Assembly (NCBI GenBank): GCA_963575745.1 | Contig: CAUYUJ010018727.1 | Span: forward strand, 425,393 to 489,392 | Direction of reading: 5' to 3' | Source of the DNA: Prorocentrum cordatum | Taxonomy: Eukaryota; Sar; Dinophyceae; Prorocentrales; Prorocentraceae | Length of the DNA stretch: 64,000 bases | Shown: one piece after another, positions 41,225 to 51,455 of the stretch | Layout: each line of letters opens with the position of its first letter | Position numbering within the stretch: position 1 is the first letter of the stretch | The notes under the pieces: model-generated | What the model was told of the DNA's origin: nothing | What the model saw: the letters and a program-made list of their open reading frames with translations, nothing else | Database searches by the model: none | Program-made: the position numbers and the translations under genes

Positions 41225-41412
41225 ACACAATCGGAGGGTTTCTTCAGGCCTCTTGGAGGCTATCTTGAGCCATGCTCGGCTAGATGCTGTCGGAGGCTAT
41301 CTTGAACCATGCTCAGCTGTATTGGGCCATCTTGAGTCTGTCTCGAGGACTCTTGGAGGTTTGTCGGAGGCTATCTTGAGCCATGCTCGACCTCATGGTA
41401 CCATCTTGGGGG
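41225..41412. repeat. Family D-like block with 'ggaggctatcttgagccatgctc' units
   Basis: The phrase ggaggctatcttgaaccatg / ggaggctatcttgagccatg occurs three times. Confidence 0.8.
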
Positions 41413-41429
41413 TAGGAGGAAGGGAAGAG

Positions 41430-41752
41430 GAGGAGGATACCGAGGATGAGGAGGATGAGGAGGGGGAAGAAGATGAGGAAGGGCAGGAGGAGGAGGAGGA
41501 GGAAGAGGAGGGAGAGTGCGGCACGAGGAAGATGATTATGATGATGCTGCTGATGATGATGACGATGATGATGACGATGAGTATGATGATGCTGCTGCTG
41601 ATGATGATGGTGATGCTGATGCTGATGGTGATGCTGATGCTGATGGTGATGCTGATGATTGTGATGATGCTGATGATGCTGCTGATGCTGATGCTGATGC
41701 TGATGATGCTGATGATGATGAGAATGATGATGCTGCTGATAATGTCGATGAT

Positions 41753-41790
<38 letters not shown>

Positions 41791-41913
41791 CTGATGCTGA
41801 TGCTGATGCTGATGCTGATGCTGATGCTGATGCTGATGCTGATGATGATGATGCTGATGCTGATGCTGATGCTGATGCTGATGATGACGATGACGATGAC
41901 GATGATGATGATT

Positions 41914-41958
<45 letters not shown>

Positions 41959-41965
41959 TTGATGA

Positions 41966-41999
<34 letters not shown>

Positions 42000-42028
42000 G
42001 GTGGCGGCGGTGGTGGTGGTGGTGATGG

Positions 42029-42081
<53 letters not shown>

Positions 42082-42082
42082 C

Positions 42083-42173
<91 letters not shown>

Positions 42174-42278
42174 GGTGGTGGTGGTGGTGGCGGCGGTGGT
42201 GGTGGTGGTAGTGGGGAGGAGGAGGAGGAGGAGGAGGAGGAGGAGGAGGAGGAGGAGGAGGAGGAGGAGGAGGGAGGG
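41430..42278. repeat. Composite GGA, GAT, GCT, GGT, GGA array
   Basis: Order: GGA-rich (41430-41520), GAT/GCT mix (41530-41750), (GAT)n, (GATGCT)n, (GAT)n, (GGT)n near 41985-42020, (GAT)n, (GGT)n near 42158-42210, (GGA)n to 42273. All frames are homopolymer-type translations. Confidence 0.97.
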
Positions 42279-42364
42279 AGCAGGCAAGGAATAGGGATGG
42301 AACCGACGATGACAAGAGTCGAGCTTTGGCGATGTGTTGTTGTGATAGGTCCTTGAAGAATGGT

Positions 42365-42658
42365 TAATGCCATCTTAGGGGCTCTCTTGGGGTCCCCGTT
42401 GGGCCTCTTGGGGCATTCTTGGGGCCCCCTTGGGGCTCGTTGTGGGGGTCTTGGGGCCCTCTGGGGGATCATTGGAGGGGTCTGAGAGGCCTCTTGGGCC
42501 CCATGTATTATATCGGGTCCCCCCCCCCGGAGTCTCAAAAAATTAATATTGTGTCTTCTTGTGCCGCTCTTGGAGCCCTCTTGGGCGCTCTTGGGACCCT
42601 CTTGGGCCCATATTGGGCCTCTCTTGGGCCGTCTTGGGGCCATCTTGGCATGGATCCC
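42365..42658. repeat. Family D block
   Basis: ggggccctcttgg, ggcgctcttgggacc and similar words, including 'ctcaaaaaattaatattgtg' core-like AT sequence. Confidence 0.8.
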
Positions 42659-42659
42659 C

Positions 42660-42870
42660 AATCGCCCACTCATTGCCAATAGGGGCCTGATAGCCCAACC
42701 CGCCCAGATCGATGCTCCCCGCCCTGAGCTGGTACCACCCTCGCTGCCCCTCACGAAGGCACGCAGCCCATGCGTGCCCTCGTTCATCGCACCGCGCGCT
42801 ATCAGGGGCGTATCGCTGATCTACTGGCGATGTATCCCCGATTCTAGGTTTATGTTTCCCTCGACTTTGC
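42660..42870. repeat. Family I repeat, copy 3 (longer)
   Basis: aggggcctgatagcccaacc, then after a ~90-bp insertion cgctatcaggggcgtatcgc, ctactggcgatgtatccccg. Confidence 0.7.
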
Positions 42871-42944
42871 TCCAAGTTCCCTCTTCATGGTGGGCCGTTA
42901 GAAGACAGCCGTGGCATTTGCAGAGGCAGGGTGAGGAGGAGGAG

Positions 42945-43050
42945 GAGCCAGGAGCCAGGAGCCAGGACCGAGGCACGAGGAGGAGATCCGAGGAGGAGCG
43001 AGGAGGAGCGAGGAGGAGGAGGGGGAGGAGGAGGAGGAGGAGGCGGCTCG
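42945..43050. repeat. GGA/GAGCC-rich tract
   Basis: Three tandem gagccag words, then gcgaggag and (GGA)n. Confidence 0.8.
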
Positions 43051-43108
43051 TGAGGAGCTCCTCTTCTGCAGCGGCTCCCTCCCCGGAGCCCGCCCCGCCC
43101 CCCCGCAG

Positions 43109-43147
43109 GAGGACCCGCCCCCGGCGGCGTACTACGAGATGGCCCAG
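43109..43147 (+). CDS. Candidate 39-nt micro-exon, gene 1
   Basis: The acceptor cgccccgcccccccgcag is followed in phase 0 by EDPPPAAYYEMAQ, ending CAG|GC (GC donor). The pyrimidine-rich acceptor and the non-repetitive AAYYEMAQ favour it. The frame continues to a TGA at ~43226 through Ala/Pro-rich sequence, so it could instead be a longer or terminal segment. Confidence 0.4.
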
Positions 43148-43339
43148 GCGCGCCGGGCTGCCGCCCCCCCCGCCCCGCCGGCGCGCGCCGCCCCGGCGGC
43201 GGGCGGCCCGCCGCCGTGCCGTCTGTGAGGGACGGGGCCCGCTGCGAGGGGAGCGGTCGGCGGCATGCCTGTGGACGGCGAACATCGGGACGACCGACAT
43301 GGGTACGGAAAGAATGGGGTACAAAGACCGACAGCAGTT

Positions 43340-43490
43340 CTTGTTCATTCTGAGCAGGATTCGCTGTCGGCGCCGCCACGGATTGTGTCCATTTGAGACA
43401 GAAGGCCGCCTGCCAAACAGCGGCCACTGTTGGTTCGGGACAACATTTGTTGTTCGGCATTGTGCCCACTGTTCCCGTGCCCATGTCGGG
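43340..43490. repeat. Family X repeat, copy 1
   Basis: Collinear with 48205-48350: attctgagcaggattcgctg against attttgaagagggttcgctg, then cggccactgttggtt(c) against cggccgctgttggtt(t). About 130 bp, clearly diverged. Confidence 0.75.
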
Positions 43491-43515
43491 CGTCCAAAGA
43501 ACAAGAGAGAGGGAT

Positions 43516-43691
43516 CGGGCCGGACGAAAGGGGGGATTGGGAAAGGGGGGTTACGAAATCTGCTGCATGCAGCTGGTTTCGGCCTCACTGCGAGGGGCCC
43601 ATTACTCGACACATGGCCGCCTCAGGCGCTGGGAGGCGCCGGGGAAATCCGGCTTTGCTATCCCCCCCTTTCGCCCGGCCCGAATGGGAGC
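43516..43691. mobile_element. Family G element, complete copy (176 bp)
   Basis: Terminal inverted repeats CGGGCCGGACGAAAGGGGGG and CCCCCCTTTCGCCCGGCCCG (one mismatch in about 20). The interior contains ctgctgcatgcagc and a ggcgctgggaggcgccgg palindrome. Confidence 0.8.
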
Positions 43692-43771
43692 ACGTTGTCA
43701 AATAATCTCCAGGTGTCTAGACTCTAGACAATAGTTATTGAATCGCTTCGCTCATTCCGCCGGCCCGTGAT

Positions 43772-43909
43772 ATGGCATCGCTGGTTTTTGTCTGTGTGTT
43801 CGTTGCCCATGTTGCGCTCTTGGGGGCGGGTGTCGTTCGGACGCGTTGCGTGGGGAGTTTTGATGGTGAAGCAGTTCCCTGGGGGTCGTCTCTCGATGGG
43901 GCGAAATAG
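43772..43909 (+). other. Short ORF with hydrophobic start (45 codons), doubtful
   Basis: ATG...TAG frame beginning MASLVFVCVFVAHVALLGAG, which looks like a signal peptide. Lies between family G and a family D block, with no exon support. Confidence 0.15.
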
Positions 43910-43919
43910 AGTCGTCGTC

Positions 43920-44590
43920 AAGATGCTTCTTTGGGGGGCCTCTTGGGGTCTGTTGAGAGGCCGTTCGGGGGCGCCTGGGAGACATGTTTGAAGCCTTCTG
44001 GGGCTTCTTTTGGGCCTCCTGGGAGTCTCCTGGGGCCTCTTGGCGACATCTTGGGGCCTCTTGGAGGCCTCTTGGGGCCTCTTTGGGACCTCCTGGGCGC
44101 CTTCTGGGACGGAGGGCTCCATTTTTGAGTTCTCGGTATCCCTCCTGAGTCCCTCTTGGGCCCGTCTTGGGGCCTCTTGGTCCGTCTTGGGCGGCACTTG
44201 GGCCGTCTTGAGGGCTCTCTTGGGTCGTTTCGGCGCCGTCTTGGGAGCTTCGTGGGCCGTCTTGGAGCGGTCTTGGGGGCCTCTTGGGCCGTCTTGGAGC
44301 GTCCGGAAGCCGAAAAAGCCAGAACACAAAAAACATAGAAAAAAACAATGAAAATCAACGATTTTGGCCTCTTGGGGCTCTCTTCGGAGGCCTCTTGGAA
44401 GGCTCTTGGGGCGTCTTGGAGGCCTCTTGGGCTGTCTTGGGGGCCTTTTGGGCCGTCTTGGGGTCATCTTCGGCGTCTTCGAGCGCTCTTTGGGCGTCTC
44501 GGGGGCCTCTTGGGCAGTCTTGGGGGCCTCTTGGGGCACTCTGAGCGCGCTCTGGGGAGCCTGAGAGGCCGCACCCAGAAGGAAAACCAT
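43920..44590. repeat. Large family D block with AT-rich core
   Basis: Core at ~44300-44370: cgtccggaagccgaaaaagc, then aaaatcaacgattttggcct. Flanks of ggcctcttggggc words on both sides. Confidence 0.9.
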
Positions 44591-44904
44591 CTCTGAGTAG
44601 ACTTGGTCGGGCGGCGACCGGGCGTTGGTCGGGGTACTTTTCGCCGGGGGACCCCCAGGGGCCGCCCCGCGCGCGCGAACTAGAAATACTGTTAATACTG
44701 TTAACCAGTTACCGGAGATCTTAGCATGCCCTGGCCCGTTGGGCCGGCGAATTTTAAGCATGTCTAAAACATACTTCAAACATGTTTAGAACATGTGTCA
44801 AGCATTCGGAACAAATTGTTATGCCAAGGATCGGATTTTTAGGGTGTCCGTTGTCATGGCATTCGCAACAGCACGCACCCAGGCCTCCCGCGAAATCCTT
44901 GCGA

Positions 44905-45120
44905 CGCACCTTTTTGCACGTTGCACCCTCGGGGGACCGCGTCTGTCGCCCAAATTGGTGTCTCTTCTTGTGCCCGACGCGGGCTCGATGCGGACCCGAC
45001 GTAGATCTGAGACGGACTTGACACGGATTCGACACGGATTCGGCGAGCCCGACATGGATTCGACACGGATTCGACGCGGATAGGGGCGCGACGGGACCAG
45101 AAGGTCACCCGAAGAATCAA
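44905..45120. repeat. Family O repeat, copy 2
   Basis: cgtctgtcgcccaaattggt, cttgtgcccgacgcgggctc, repeated acacggattcgac words. Confidence 0.75.
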
Positions 45121-45355
45121 CATTTGTTCTTCACAACGGGGGGCGTCTTGTCCCAGTTTAGGGCCCCGGATCATCAAATTTCGATCTGGCTCGAAAAGTT
45201 GGGCAGAGATTTGGGGTCTGGGGCTCTGATCGTGATTTTGTGAGGTGCTGCATGTTTGTTCGTTGTGCCGAATCTCAGGTCCCCCCCAGATCTCCGACGG
45301 TATGTTTTTCTCAACTGGCACTGATTCTTCGATTCGGGTTTGCACTTAGCGTTAA

Positions 45356-45430
45356 GTCGGGCCTGTCCCTCTACAGGAAAAATATTTTGAAATAGTACAG
45401 AATAGTCTGGTGGCGAATTTCCAAGGCATC
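45356..45430. mobile_element. Family C element, 5' end only
   Basis: ttaa followed by GTCGGGCCTGTCCCTCTACAGG, then AT-rich sequence. No 3' end found. Confidence 0.6.
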
Positions 45431-45450
45431 TTCAAACTACAACAAATAGT

Positions 45451-45991
45451 ATGGAAATTGCCTCCATGACAGAAGCTTCGCTAGCAGACGGCGCGCGCGT
45501 CTGGAAAACATGCTGCGCCGTGTGGCGTCGTTATGACCTGGTGCGCCGCTCGGGGTGGCGACAGCGCGCGCTGCCGCGTTTTGGCACGCGTGTGCTTTGG
45601 CAGCGAAGTGGTTTGTGCACAGCGCACAGTGAGGACCGACTGCGCTTTGCCATCGCATGCCGGATGGCGCGGCGGCGCCACTAGAAACCGATGCGACGCA
45701 TCATCGCTTCGGCGATCACCCTTTGGACATTCGCGTGTGGTCTTGGAGGCCCAGACCCTGCGTTTACACTGTGCGGCCCCGCAGCCGCAACCATCGCCCG
45801 AACAGGTTCTGCGGCCGCTAGAATTCAAATTTCATGGCAGCAGATACCATATTCCTCCACGCATATCGTCTCAATGCCTGCGTACCTTCTTTGCGCATCA
45901 ACAAAGGCATGGTTTTTCTTCCTGGTTCCTTTCTTCGCTCCTCCTTCGACCGTTTCAAACAGTCGCTATTGGTCGGGTTCGCCTCCCGTGA
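45451..45991 (+). other. Two overlapping open frames, coding status unknown
   Basis: 45451-45684 (ATG to TAG, 77 codons, ends RLRFAIACRMARRRH) and 45533-45991 (152 codons, includes RPLEFKFHGSRYHIPPRISS). The sequence is non-repetitive and both strands have open frames. Could be a gene fragment. No domain recognised. Confidence 0.25.
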
Positions 45992-46067
45992 TTCTCCGAG
46001 ATGCCATAGGGGATCCTACCAGCGCAAGTCTTAGCGCTGGTAGTACCAAGCCCCAGGGCTATCCATG

Positions 46068-46140
46068 ATGGGCCCAGGACGAAACTACCCCAAGGGAAGC
46101 GGTTGGGATCTCTGGGGCCGCGGATTGCAAAGTCAGAGAT
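46068..46140 (+). repeat. Family P repeat, copy 2
   Basis: cccaggacgaaactacccca, agggaagcggttgggatctc, tggggccgcggattg. Confidence 0.65.
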
Positions 46141-46492
46141 CGGCGCGTGTCAGGACCAAGCGCGTTCCCAAGCCGCTGCTGCTGGTGCCACGATGCCTGC
46201 CCAGGCGTGCGATGTCGTGGTTTTGCAGCAGAGGGCCCCCAGAAATCCCGATCCCTCCCCGGGACCGGTCCTTCGTCCTGTGTTTTATTATTCGCCGCCC
46301 ACCAAATCACCCCAACCCAACCAGAAGGCCCAACCTGACTCTCGATTTCCAGTGGGGGCGTGTTGAGGAACATCGGATACAAAAAACAAAAAAAAAAAAA
46401 AACAATGCGGAACCCGTACCCCCCGCCAACCCGAAACTTGGGTCTTCGGGCTAGGTTGGCCTGGTCTGGTAGGTAGTCAGGTATAGCCTAGA

Positions 46493-46649
46493 TCAGGAGG
46501 GGGAAAAACACACAGACACAATTAATCGACGATTTCCAATATTGGAACATATGGGCAGTGGGGGGAAGACAGAAACCCAGAAAATATATGAACATATTGG
46601 GAATACTTTTATTTGTGTGTATTTATGTGTGTGTCCTTGGGCCCCTTGA
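46493..46649. mobile_element. Family A element, copy 4 (157 bp)
   Basis: TCAGGAGGGGGAAAAACACA ... TGGGCCCCTTGA, flanked by ctaga (46488-46492) and ctata (46650-46654), one mismatch in five. Confidence 0.8.
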
Positions 46650-46854
46650 CTATATAGCTTTTCACGGTCCCGGCAAGGGCCCCCGAAGGCCCCGCACGGC
46701 GAAAGGTCCCCGCTTTGTTTCTTGCAGGGCGCGGGCGAGCACGCCTGGGCCTCTCTTGGCGCTCCATGCTCGCGCCGTGGCCGCTGCCTCCGGTCGCTGC
46801 TGCACGCGCGGCGGGGTCGGGGAAATGCTCGGGATCCCGCAAAGGGCCCCCCCC

Positions 46855-47076
46855 CGTGTGTGTGTGTGTGTGTGTGTGTTGCGTGTGTGTGTGTGTGTGT
46901 GTTGCGTGCGTGTGTGTGTGTGTGTGCGTGTGTGTGTGTGTGTGCGTGTGTGTGTGTGTGTGTGTGTTCGTGTGTTCGTGTGTCTGTGTCTCTGTCTGTG
47001 CCTGTGTGAAAGAGAATTCGATTGTGTGTGTGTGTGTGTGTTGCGTGTGTGTGTGTGTTGCGTGCGTGTGTGTGTG

Positions 47077-47107
<31 letters not shown>

Positions 47108-47172
47108 TCGTGTGTTCGTGTGTTCGTGTGTCTGTGTCTCTGTCTGTGCCTGTGTGAAAGAGAATTCGATTG
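46855..47172. repeat. (GT)n arrays in a ~148-bp tandem duplication
   Basis: 'tgtctgtgtctctgtctgtg cctgtgtgaaagagaattcgatt' occurs at ~46979-47022 and again at ~47127-47170, each preceded by GT tracts with tgcgtg and ttgcgtg interruptions. Confidence 0.95.
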
Positions 47173-47483
47173 GATGCGCACCGAACCGCCCAAAGCAGAT
47201 GCCCCCCAGCCGCCGGCAGCTCCCGAGAGTTGCCGATCGGTGGGGGGGGTGGGGGGGGGCATCTGTTTGCGGCAGTTGGGTCGAACTCACGACCCCCCGC
47301 AGGGTCACCCCCACTTTGGTGGACCCCGATCTGGGCCGCCCCGCGCGGGGGAGCCCGGCGGCGAGGGGCTCACGGAGTAGGCGGATGGTCGTTGGTAGGT
47401 TTTTGGGCGGGCGGGGCTTCTCGCCCCAGGCGTGCTCGCGTGCTGCAGAAGGTCAGGGCGGGAGCTGCTTCGGGCCCCCAGCG

Positions 47484-47591
47484 TGTTCTCGCGGAAGGCG
47501 TTCGGGGAGTGCGACCAGAGAGCGGGGAGTTCCAGGGCCGAAGCCGCGCAGTTCGCGGCAGAGCTGGGCTTCGTGCTGTCTCTCGCCTGAG
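47484..47591 (+). CDS. Possible exon, unrecognised
   Basis: The frame reads VFSRKAFGECDQRAGSSRAE, AAQFAAELGFVLSLA and then TGA. First positions are G-rich and the C-terminal half is helix-like. An acceptor at ...gggcccccag (47481) or cgcggaag (~47496) and a GT donor within ctgggcttc|gtgctg are possible. Another frame over the same bases (QKVRAGAASGPQRVLAEGVR) is also open, so the call is weak. Confidence 0.3.
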
Positions 47592-47808
47592 CGCGGCGGC
47601 GCCCCGCTCGAGGCCTGAGGGGTTGCCCCAACGGCTTCGCGATTCTGCCCTCGGAAAGCGCGTCTTTGCCGGCCGCGCCAGCGACGGCGCCAACGAACAT
47701 GATTTTGCGCGCTTGTACTAGCAGGGGCTGGGGGGAGGTGGATGGGGGAGAAGACGTAGGAGGACGAGGAGGAGGCAGAGCAGGGGGCGGGAAGAGGGCC
47801 TCCGCCAG

Positions 47809-47850
47809 GTCGCAAAAGAAGAGCGATGAGGAGACAAGCGCGACGATGAG
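47809..47850 (+). CDS. Candidate 42-nt micro-exon, gene 1
   Basis: The acceptor gggcctccgccag is followed by one leftover base and then SQKKSDEETSATM, ending ATG AG|GT with two leftover bases (consensus GT donor). Those two bases plus the single-base start of the exon at 51207 form an Arg codon, so the pair joins in phase. Charged composition matches gene 1. Short, so evidence is mostly the phase match. Confidence 0.4.
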
Positions 47851-48200
47851 GTTTAATTACTTCCGTGTACTGATTTGGGAGGTTTTCACGCGGGGTCCTA
47901 CCGTTGGAATGATAGGTTTTATTTTCGCACCACGTCGGGAAGTGTTTGCCAATTGTCGGCCTCCACGGACCCTCACGGGCCCCGGGGCTGTCAGACAGCG
48001 GTTCAGGATGAAGGGGCGGCCCCGTGGAAGTGGTCTACATGTTCTGAGGGCCCACAATGTGCAGAGCAGGCGGCATCGGATTGTTTGGTCCCAGCGTGAA
48101 ACTAAAAAACAGACAGTGTGCGGCCGTGCCTGTCGTGGCATTCGGGCGCCGTGATTAGAGCCCGCTGGGTGCCGTCCAACAAAAATCTACTCAGACCGTG
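47851..48200. other. Intron-like spacer with a family P/S fragment
   Basis: 'gggccccggggctgtcagac agcggttcaggatgaa' at ~47978-48013 resembles 48970-49020 and 58405-58440. No gene. Confidence 0.45.
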
Positions 48201-48204
48201 TCGG

Positions 48205-48350
48205 CCCATTTTGAAGAGGGTTCGCTGTAGGTGTTGCCGCGGACGTTATCAATGTGAGAAAGCAGGTCTCCTGCCCGACATCGGCCGCTGTTGGTTTTGG
48301 ATAAATTTGCGACTTGGGCATCGCATTCAGTTTTCCGTACCCACCCGTGC
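48205..48350. repeat. Family X repeat, copy 2
   Basis: Partner of 43340-43490. Confidence 0.75.
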
Positions 48351-48940
48351 GTGCCACGTGAGTCAAAGGTGTCCTGGGATACATGGCCCATTGCACGTAG
48401 GAACCCCGACATTCCGAGCTTCCCGAACGCGTCGAGGCCGAAGCGGCCGGTATGTCGCCATGTATGGTTAGTGTGTGGTGGTGTTGACCGTGTCAGGACC
48501 ATCAAACCAATGTGATCAACGCTGGGCCGCGACAGTCGTGGCTTGCCGAATTGTGTAAGTTTACGTGCGTATGAGACAGTGTACAAATGCCAACTATCAA
48601 ATGATGCACACTCCCACTTTGAGACTGGAAACGAGCAGTGAGATTTGTTTGCTTGGCACAGGACATGCGCCAGGTTGATCGTGTGCCTTTTGACACGATT
48701 TGAGTTAATGAGTCGGGGGAGGTCGAGTGGCTTACGAGTGTATGCATCGCGAAAATCGTATCGTTGGATATAAGGAAACTGCCCTTTCTCTGGAGTGACC
48801 TTTTGTGTGAGCCTACTGGGGCTTCCCAATCGCCGAATGCGCGATAGCAGCGGCCTGTGCGTTTGGAGTTCGCCCTTCCTCCCGCCAACCCGCGCACCAA
48901 CGGTCACTGGTGCCGAAGGTAGGGATCCTTGCGAAAACGG
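48351..48940. other. Unassigned, intron-like
   Basis: Less GC-rich than average; no repeat family or gene recognised. Confidence 0.4.
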
Positions 48941-48944
48941 GTCC

Positions 48945-49080
48945 TGGAGGTTCTGAGAGTTTTCTGTTTCCCAGGGCCCTCCTCGGGCTCCAGGCCCGTC
49001 AGAAAGTGGTTCTGGATGAAAACCTGGTTCTGGGGATAGCCACAGGGCCCCTCAGGAACCTGACCATGATCATGCCAACC
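48945..49080. repeat. Family S repeat
   Basis: 'ccaggcccgtcagaaagtgg ttctggatgaaaacc' matches the phrase at 47985-48015 and, more weakly, at 18145-18175 and 58405-58440. Confidence 0.5.
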
Positions 49081-49187
49081 GTGGGCCGGCTTGGTCCCCC
49101 CCCAATGTTGGGCACCGCAGGACGCACGAGATGCACCATACCCTAAGACTTGGGCCCTAGCAATATCGATCACTTCCTCAAGGCCAC

Positions 49188-49358
49188 GTTTTCAGCCCGT
49201 GTCGTTTTTAACGGTTTTCGGAGGGGGAAAAGCATTCTACAGCTTGAAAGTAGTGGAACTAAATTGCCATCGCGATGTGTTTTTGCGACGCCCATGCCAC
49301 CAAGAAAGATGCGACGTCTTGGAAGACATGGTGCACTGCCCGGCTGTATTGACGTAGC
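49188..49358 (+). other. Coding-like segment, frame undecided
   Basis: After 'ccacgttttcag' two + frames are plausible: GGGKAFYSLKVVELNCHRDV ... ending in TAG at ~49357, and FRRGKSILQLESSGTKLPSR. Cys/His spacing in the first (NCHRDV, RRPCHQERC) is suggestive but matches no family I know. Confidence 0.3.
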
Positions 49359-49359
49359 G

Positions 49360-50290
49360 TGCCGTGGGTCCGCGAGAACTTCTCGGGTCGGCGCCGTGTC
49401 CACCATGACGGCTCCGCCCCTGGCGCGCTCGTCAGGTCCGCGCGGACCTCCAGCAGTAACGACTCGCACCGCTCCCGGCCAGCCACATCCCTCGAGTAGG
49501 GGATCGGCGACAGAATTGACCGACCCATCAGTTGACTTGCCGTCGAATCTACGTAACTAGGAAGTTCCGTAGATCTACAGAGCATTCCACGCATTGCTCG
49601 TAGATTCGAGTGAGAATCAACGATGGGGTCAATCAATTCTGTAGTCGAACCCCTATTCGAATCTAAAGCCATCATCGACGTACGCCTTCCTGACCAGGGC
49701 CAGGAGGGCGCACGCAGCGATCCTGAAGCTCGGGGTGGGCCAGGATCGGTGCAGTCGTGCAGGTGCATAGCGGGCGCCCCCAGAGAGCAGGGAGGCCCAA
49801 GAGGTCGAACGCCGAACATCGGAGACGTGATTTTGATAGTTCGTGGGTCCCTTGCCGAATAATCGTCAAGAAGCAACAGCGCACATAAACATGAACTTCT
49901 GGAGGCCCGCGGACATTTCCGTTCCCGGCGCGCGGAGCGCGGCAGGGGGGCGGCGCCGCGGGCGACGCCAGAGGGGAGCCAGCACCGACGCAAGACGTCC
50001 GCGGGCAGCTTGGTGAGCGGCGGGAGTCGTCGAGCGTCGGGTACCGGATCGGCCTGCCCCCCCCTGCCCCCGAGCCTCGGAGGTGGCAGACGGGTCCGAG
50101 GTTCCCCGGGGTGGGCGAGGCCAGGCGAGCGACGTGGCAAAACGAGGCCGGCTTCCCAGTAGTCGCGCGCAGGCTGCCCGCGCACGAGGCCGCGCGTGGC
50201 CGCCCTCGCTGCCGCGTGGGGTGCCGCGCCAGCCGCCCGTGCAAGTCGCCGTGCAGTGTCACCGCGTCCTCGTGCTCTCCAGTGTGCCAG
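49360..50290. other. Unassigned, intron-like
   Basis: GC-rich. Contains the palindrome gtccgcgcggac near 49437, a motif also found at 34152 and 57070. No gene. Confidence 0.4.
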
Positions 50291-50294
50291 TGGG

Positions 50295-50425
50295 TCTTGG
50301 CATCGCTCGGATGTGTGCATTGTTTCTCGGCGAGAACCATCCTGGACCATCCTGGACCATCGAGCAAAAAAAGCACGCACGAAACCGAAAAATGTACGGG
50401 AAATGGACGTCCGAGCGACGGCAAG
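50295..50425. mobile_element. Family U element, copy 2
   Basis: ggcatcgctcggatgtgtgc ... aaatggacgtccgagcgacgg, interior ccatcgagcaaaaaaagcac. Has a tandem 'accatcctgg' pair absent from copy 1. Confidence 0.7.
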
Positions 50426-50983
50426 TGTGCCAGTGGGTGCGGCGGCGCTTTTCAGAGGCGGCGCTCGGCGTTGTTCGGCTGCTTGGTCTTGGGATCCTCT
50501 GGGCGTTTCGCGCGGTGGTCTGAGCTCCTCCCCTGGCTCCTCGGTCTCTTCGCGCGGGTTTCTCGCTCGGGTTCCTCTGACTCGTCGCTCGGGTTCCTGA
50601 GCAATGCCATCATGAGACAGTCCATGCCAAAGTCGTATGCGTGTTACTGGTATATCGTTTGGTGCAACGTAGCGGCGCTACCACCAGAAAACGCCCAAGC
50701 AGCGTCAGACTCGCGGTCTACATTGTGTGCTCCACAGAAGCAGCTTTCCCGCCCCCCTCTTTCCAAGTCAGAGTCTTCAGCTGTGACTGTGGACTCTCGC
50801 GATGGGCGGGCAGGAAGGAAGGTTGCAGCACGCATGGCCGATCGCCGTATGCAGAATCTGAGGAAAAGCAAGGGGCGCAGGGGCGCGTTGCGATTACTGA
50901 TGCGTTGTGACATATTCAACGGCGGTACTCCGGCCCAAGTGTTTCGCCTTTCAACCAAGTTTAGCCGCCTCAGGCTAGATAAC

Positions 50984-51095
50984 GTCGTAGGATCGCGCCG
51001 CATCGCCGATGCATCGGGGGGCGGCTTGATGTGGAGCCCGCTTCTCTGTACGCCGACGTCGCCGATGCATCGGCGATGCGTCGCGATCCTACGAC
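50984..51095. mobile_element. Hairpin element, 34-bp arms with one mismatch
   Basis: The left arm gtcgtaggatcgcgccgcat(cgccgatgcatcgg) pairs with the right arm (ccgatgcatcgg)cgatgcgtcgcgatcctacgac around a ~44-nt loop. The arm tips contain the palindrome gccgatgcatcggc. Confidence 0.8.
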
Positions 51096-51206
51096 CCTCT
51101 CTGCTCGGACCGCATTCGGAAGGCCTCCACGTGTTGACCCGGCGCGCTTACCCACCGGTCGGCGAAAGTTGGTATTTTGGGACTCGTAGTGTCCTGTCTA
51201 TTTTAG

Positions 51207-51381
51207 GCGCATTTCTACTTGTACAGGCGAACGGTTGTCCGTCTTCCCTCCTCGAGGGGGCGTGCGAACGCACAACGTGTTCCCAACGCCTTACTACTTC
51301 ATGGATTTGGCATATATCTCCGACAAGTATACTTCCATGTTTCTACGCTCCTACAAGTCTCCCGACAGCATACGACGTCAT
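51207..51381 (+). CDS. Candidate exon, gene 1 (175 nt)
   Basis: A good pyrimidine-rich acceptor (gtgtcctgtctattttag) and one leftover base start the frame RISTCTGERLSVFPPRGGVR; it continues PYYFMDLAYISDKYTSMFLR and SYKSPDSIRRH and ends CAT|GTGTCT. The next exon begins 74 bp later in phase 0. The sequence is non-repetitive, aromatic-rich and unlike any microsatellite translation. The start phase complements 47809-47850. A downstream acceptor at 51224-51226 (gtacag) is possible but would break the phase match. No family recognised. Confidence 0.6.
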
Positions 51382-51455
51382 GTGTCTGCCCACGTCCCAC
51401 CGATGGGTAGACGCTTAGACCGTCTGGCCGGCGCGTGGGGCTGCTGGCCGGCCAG

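Noticed and set aside
43772-43909. Small secreted protein (MASLVFVCVFVAHVALLGAG start)
   Set aside because: 45 codons between two repeat families, no splice or expression evidence; kept only as a doubtful entry.
47255-47310. Possible tRNA T-arm/B-box (gggtcgaactcacgaccc)
   Set aside because: The stem pairs gggtcg with cgaccc in a way that does not fit a tRNA T-arm, and no A-box or cloverleaf was found.
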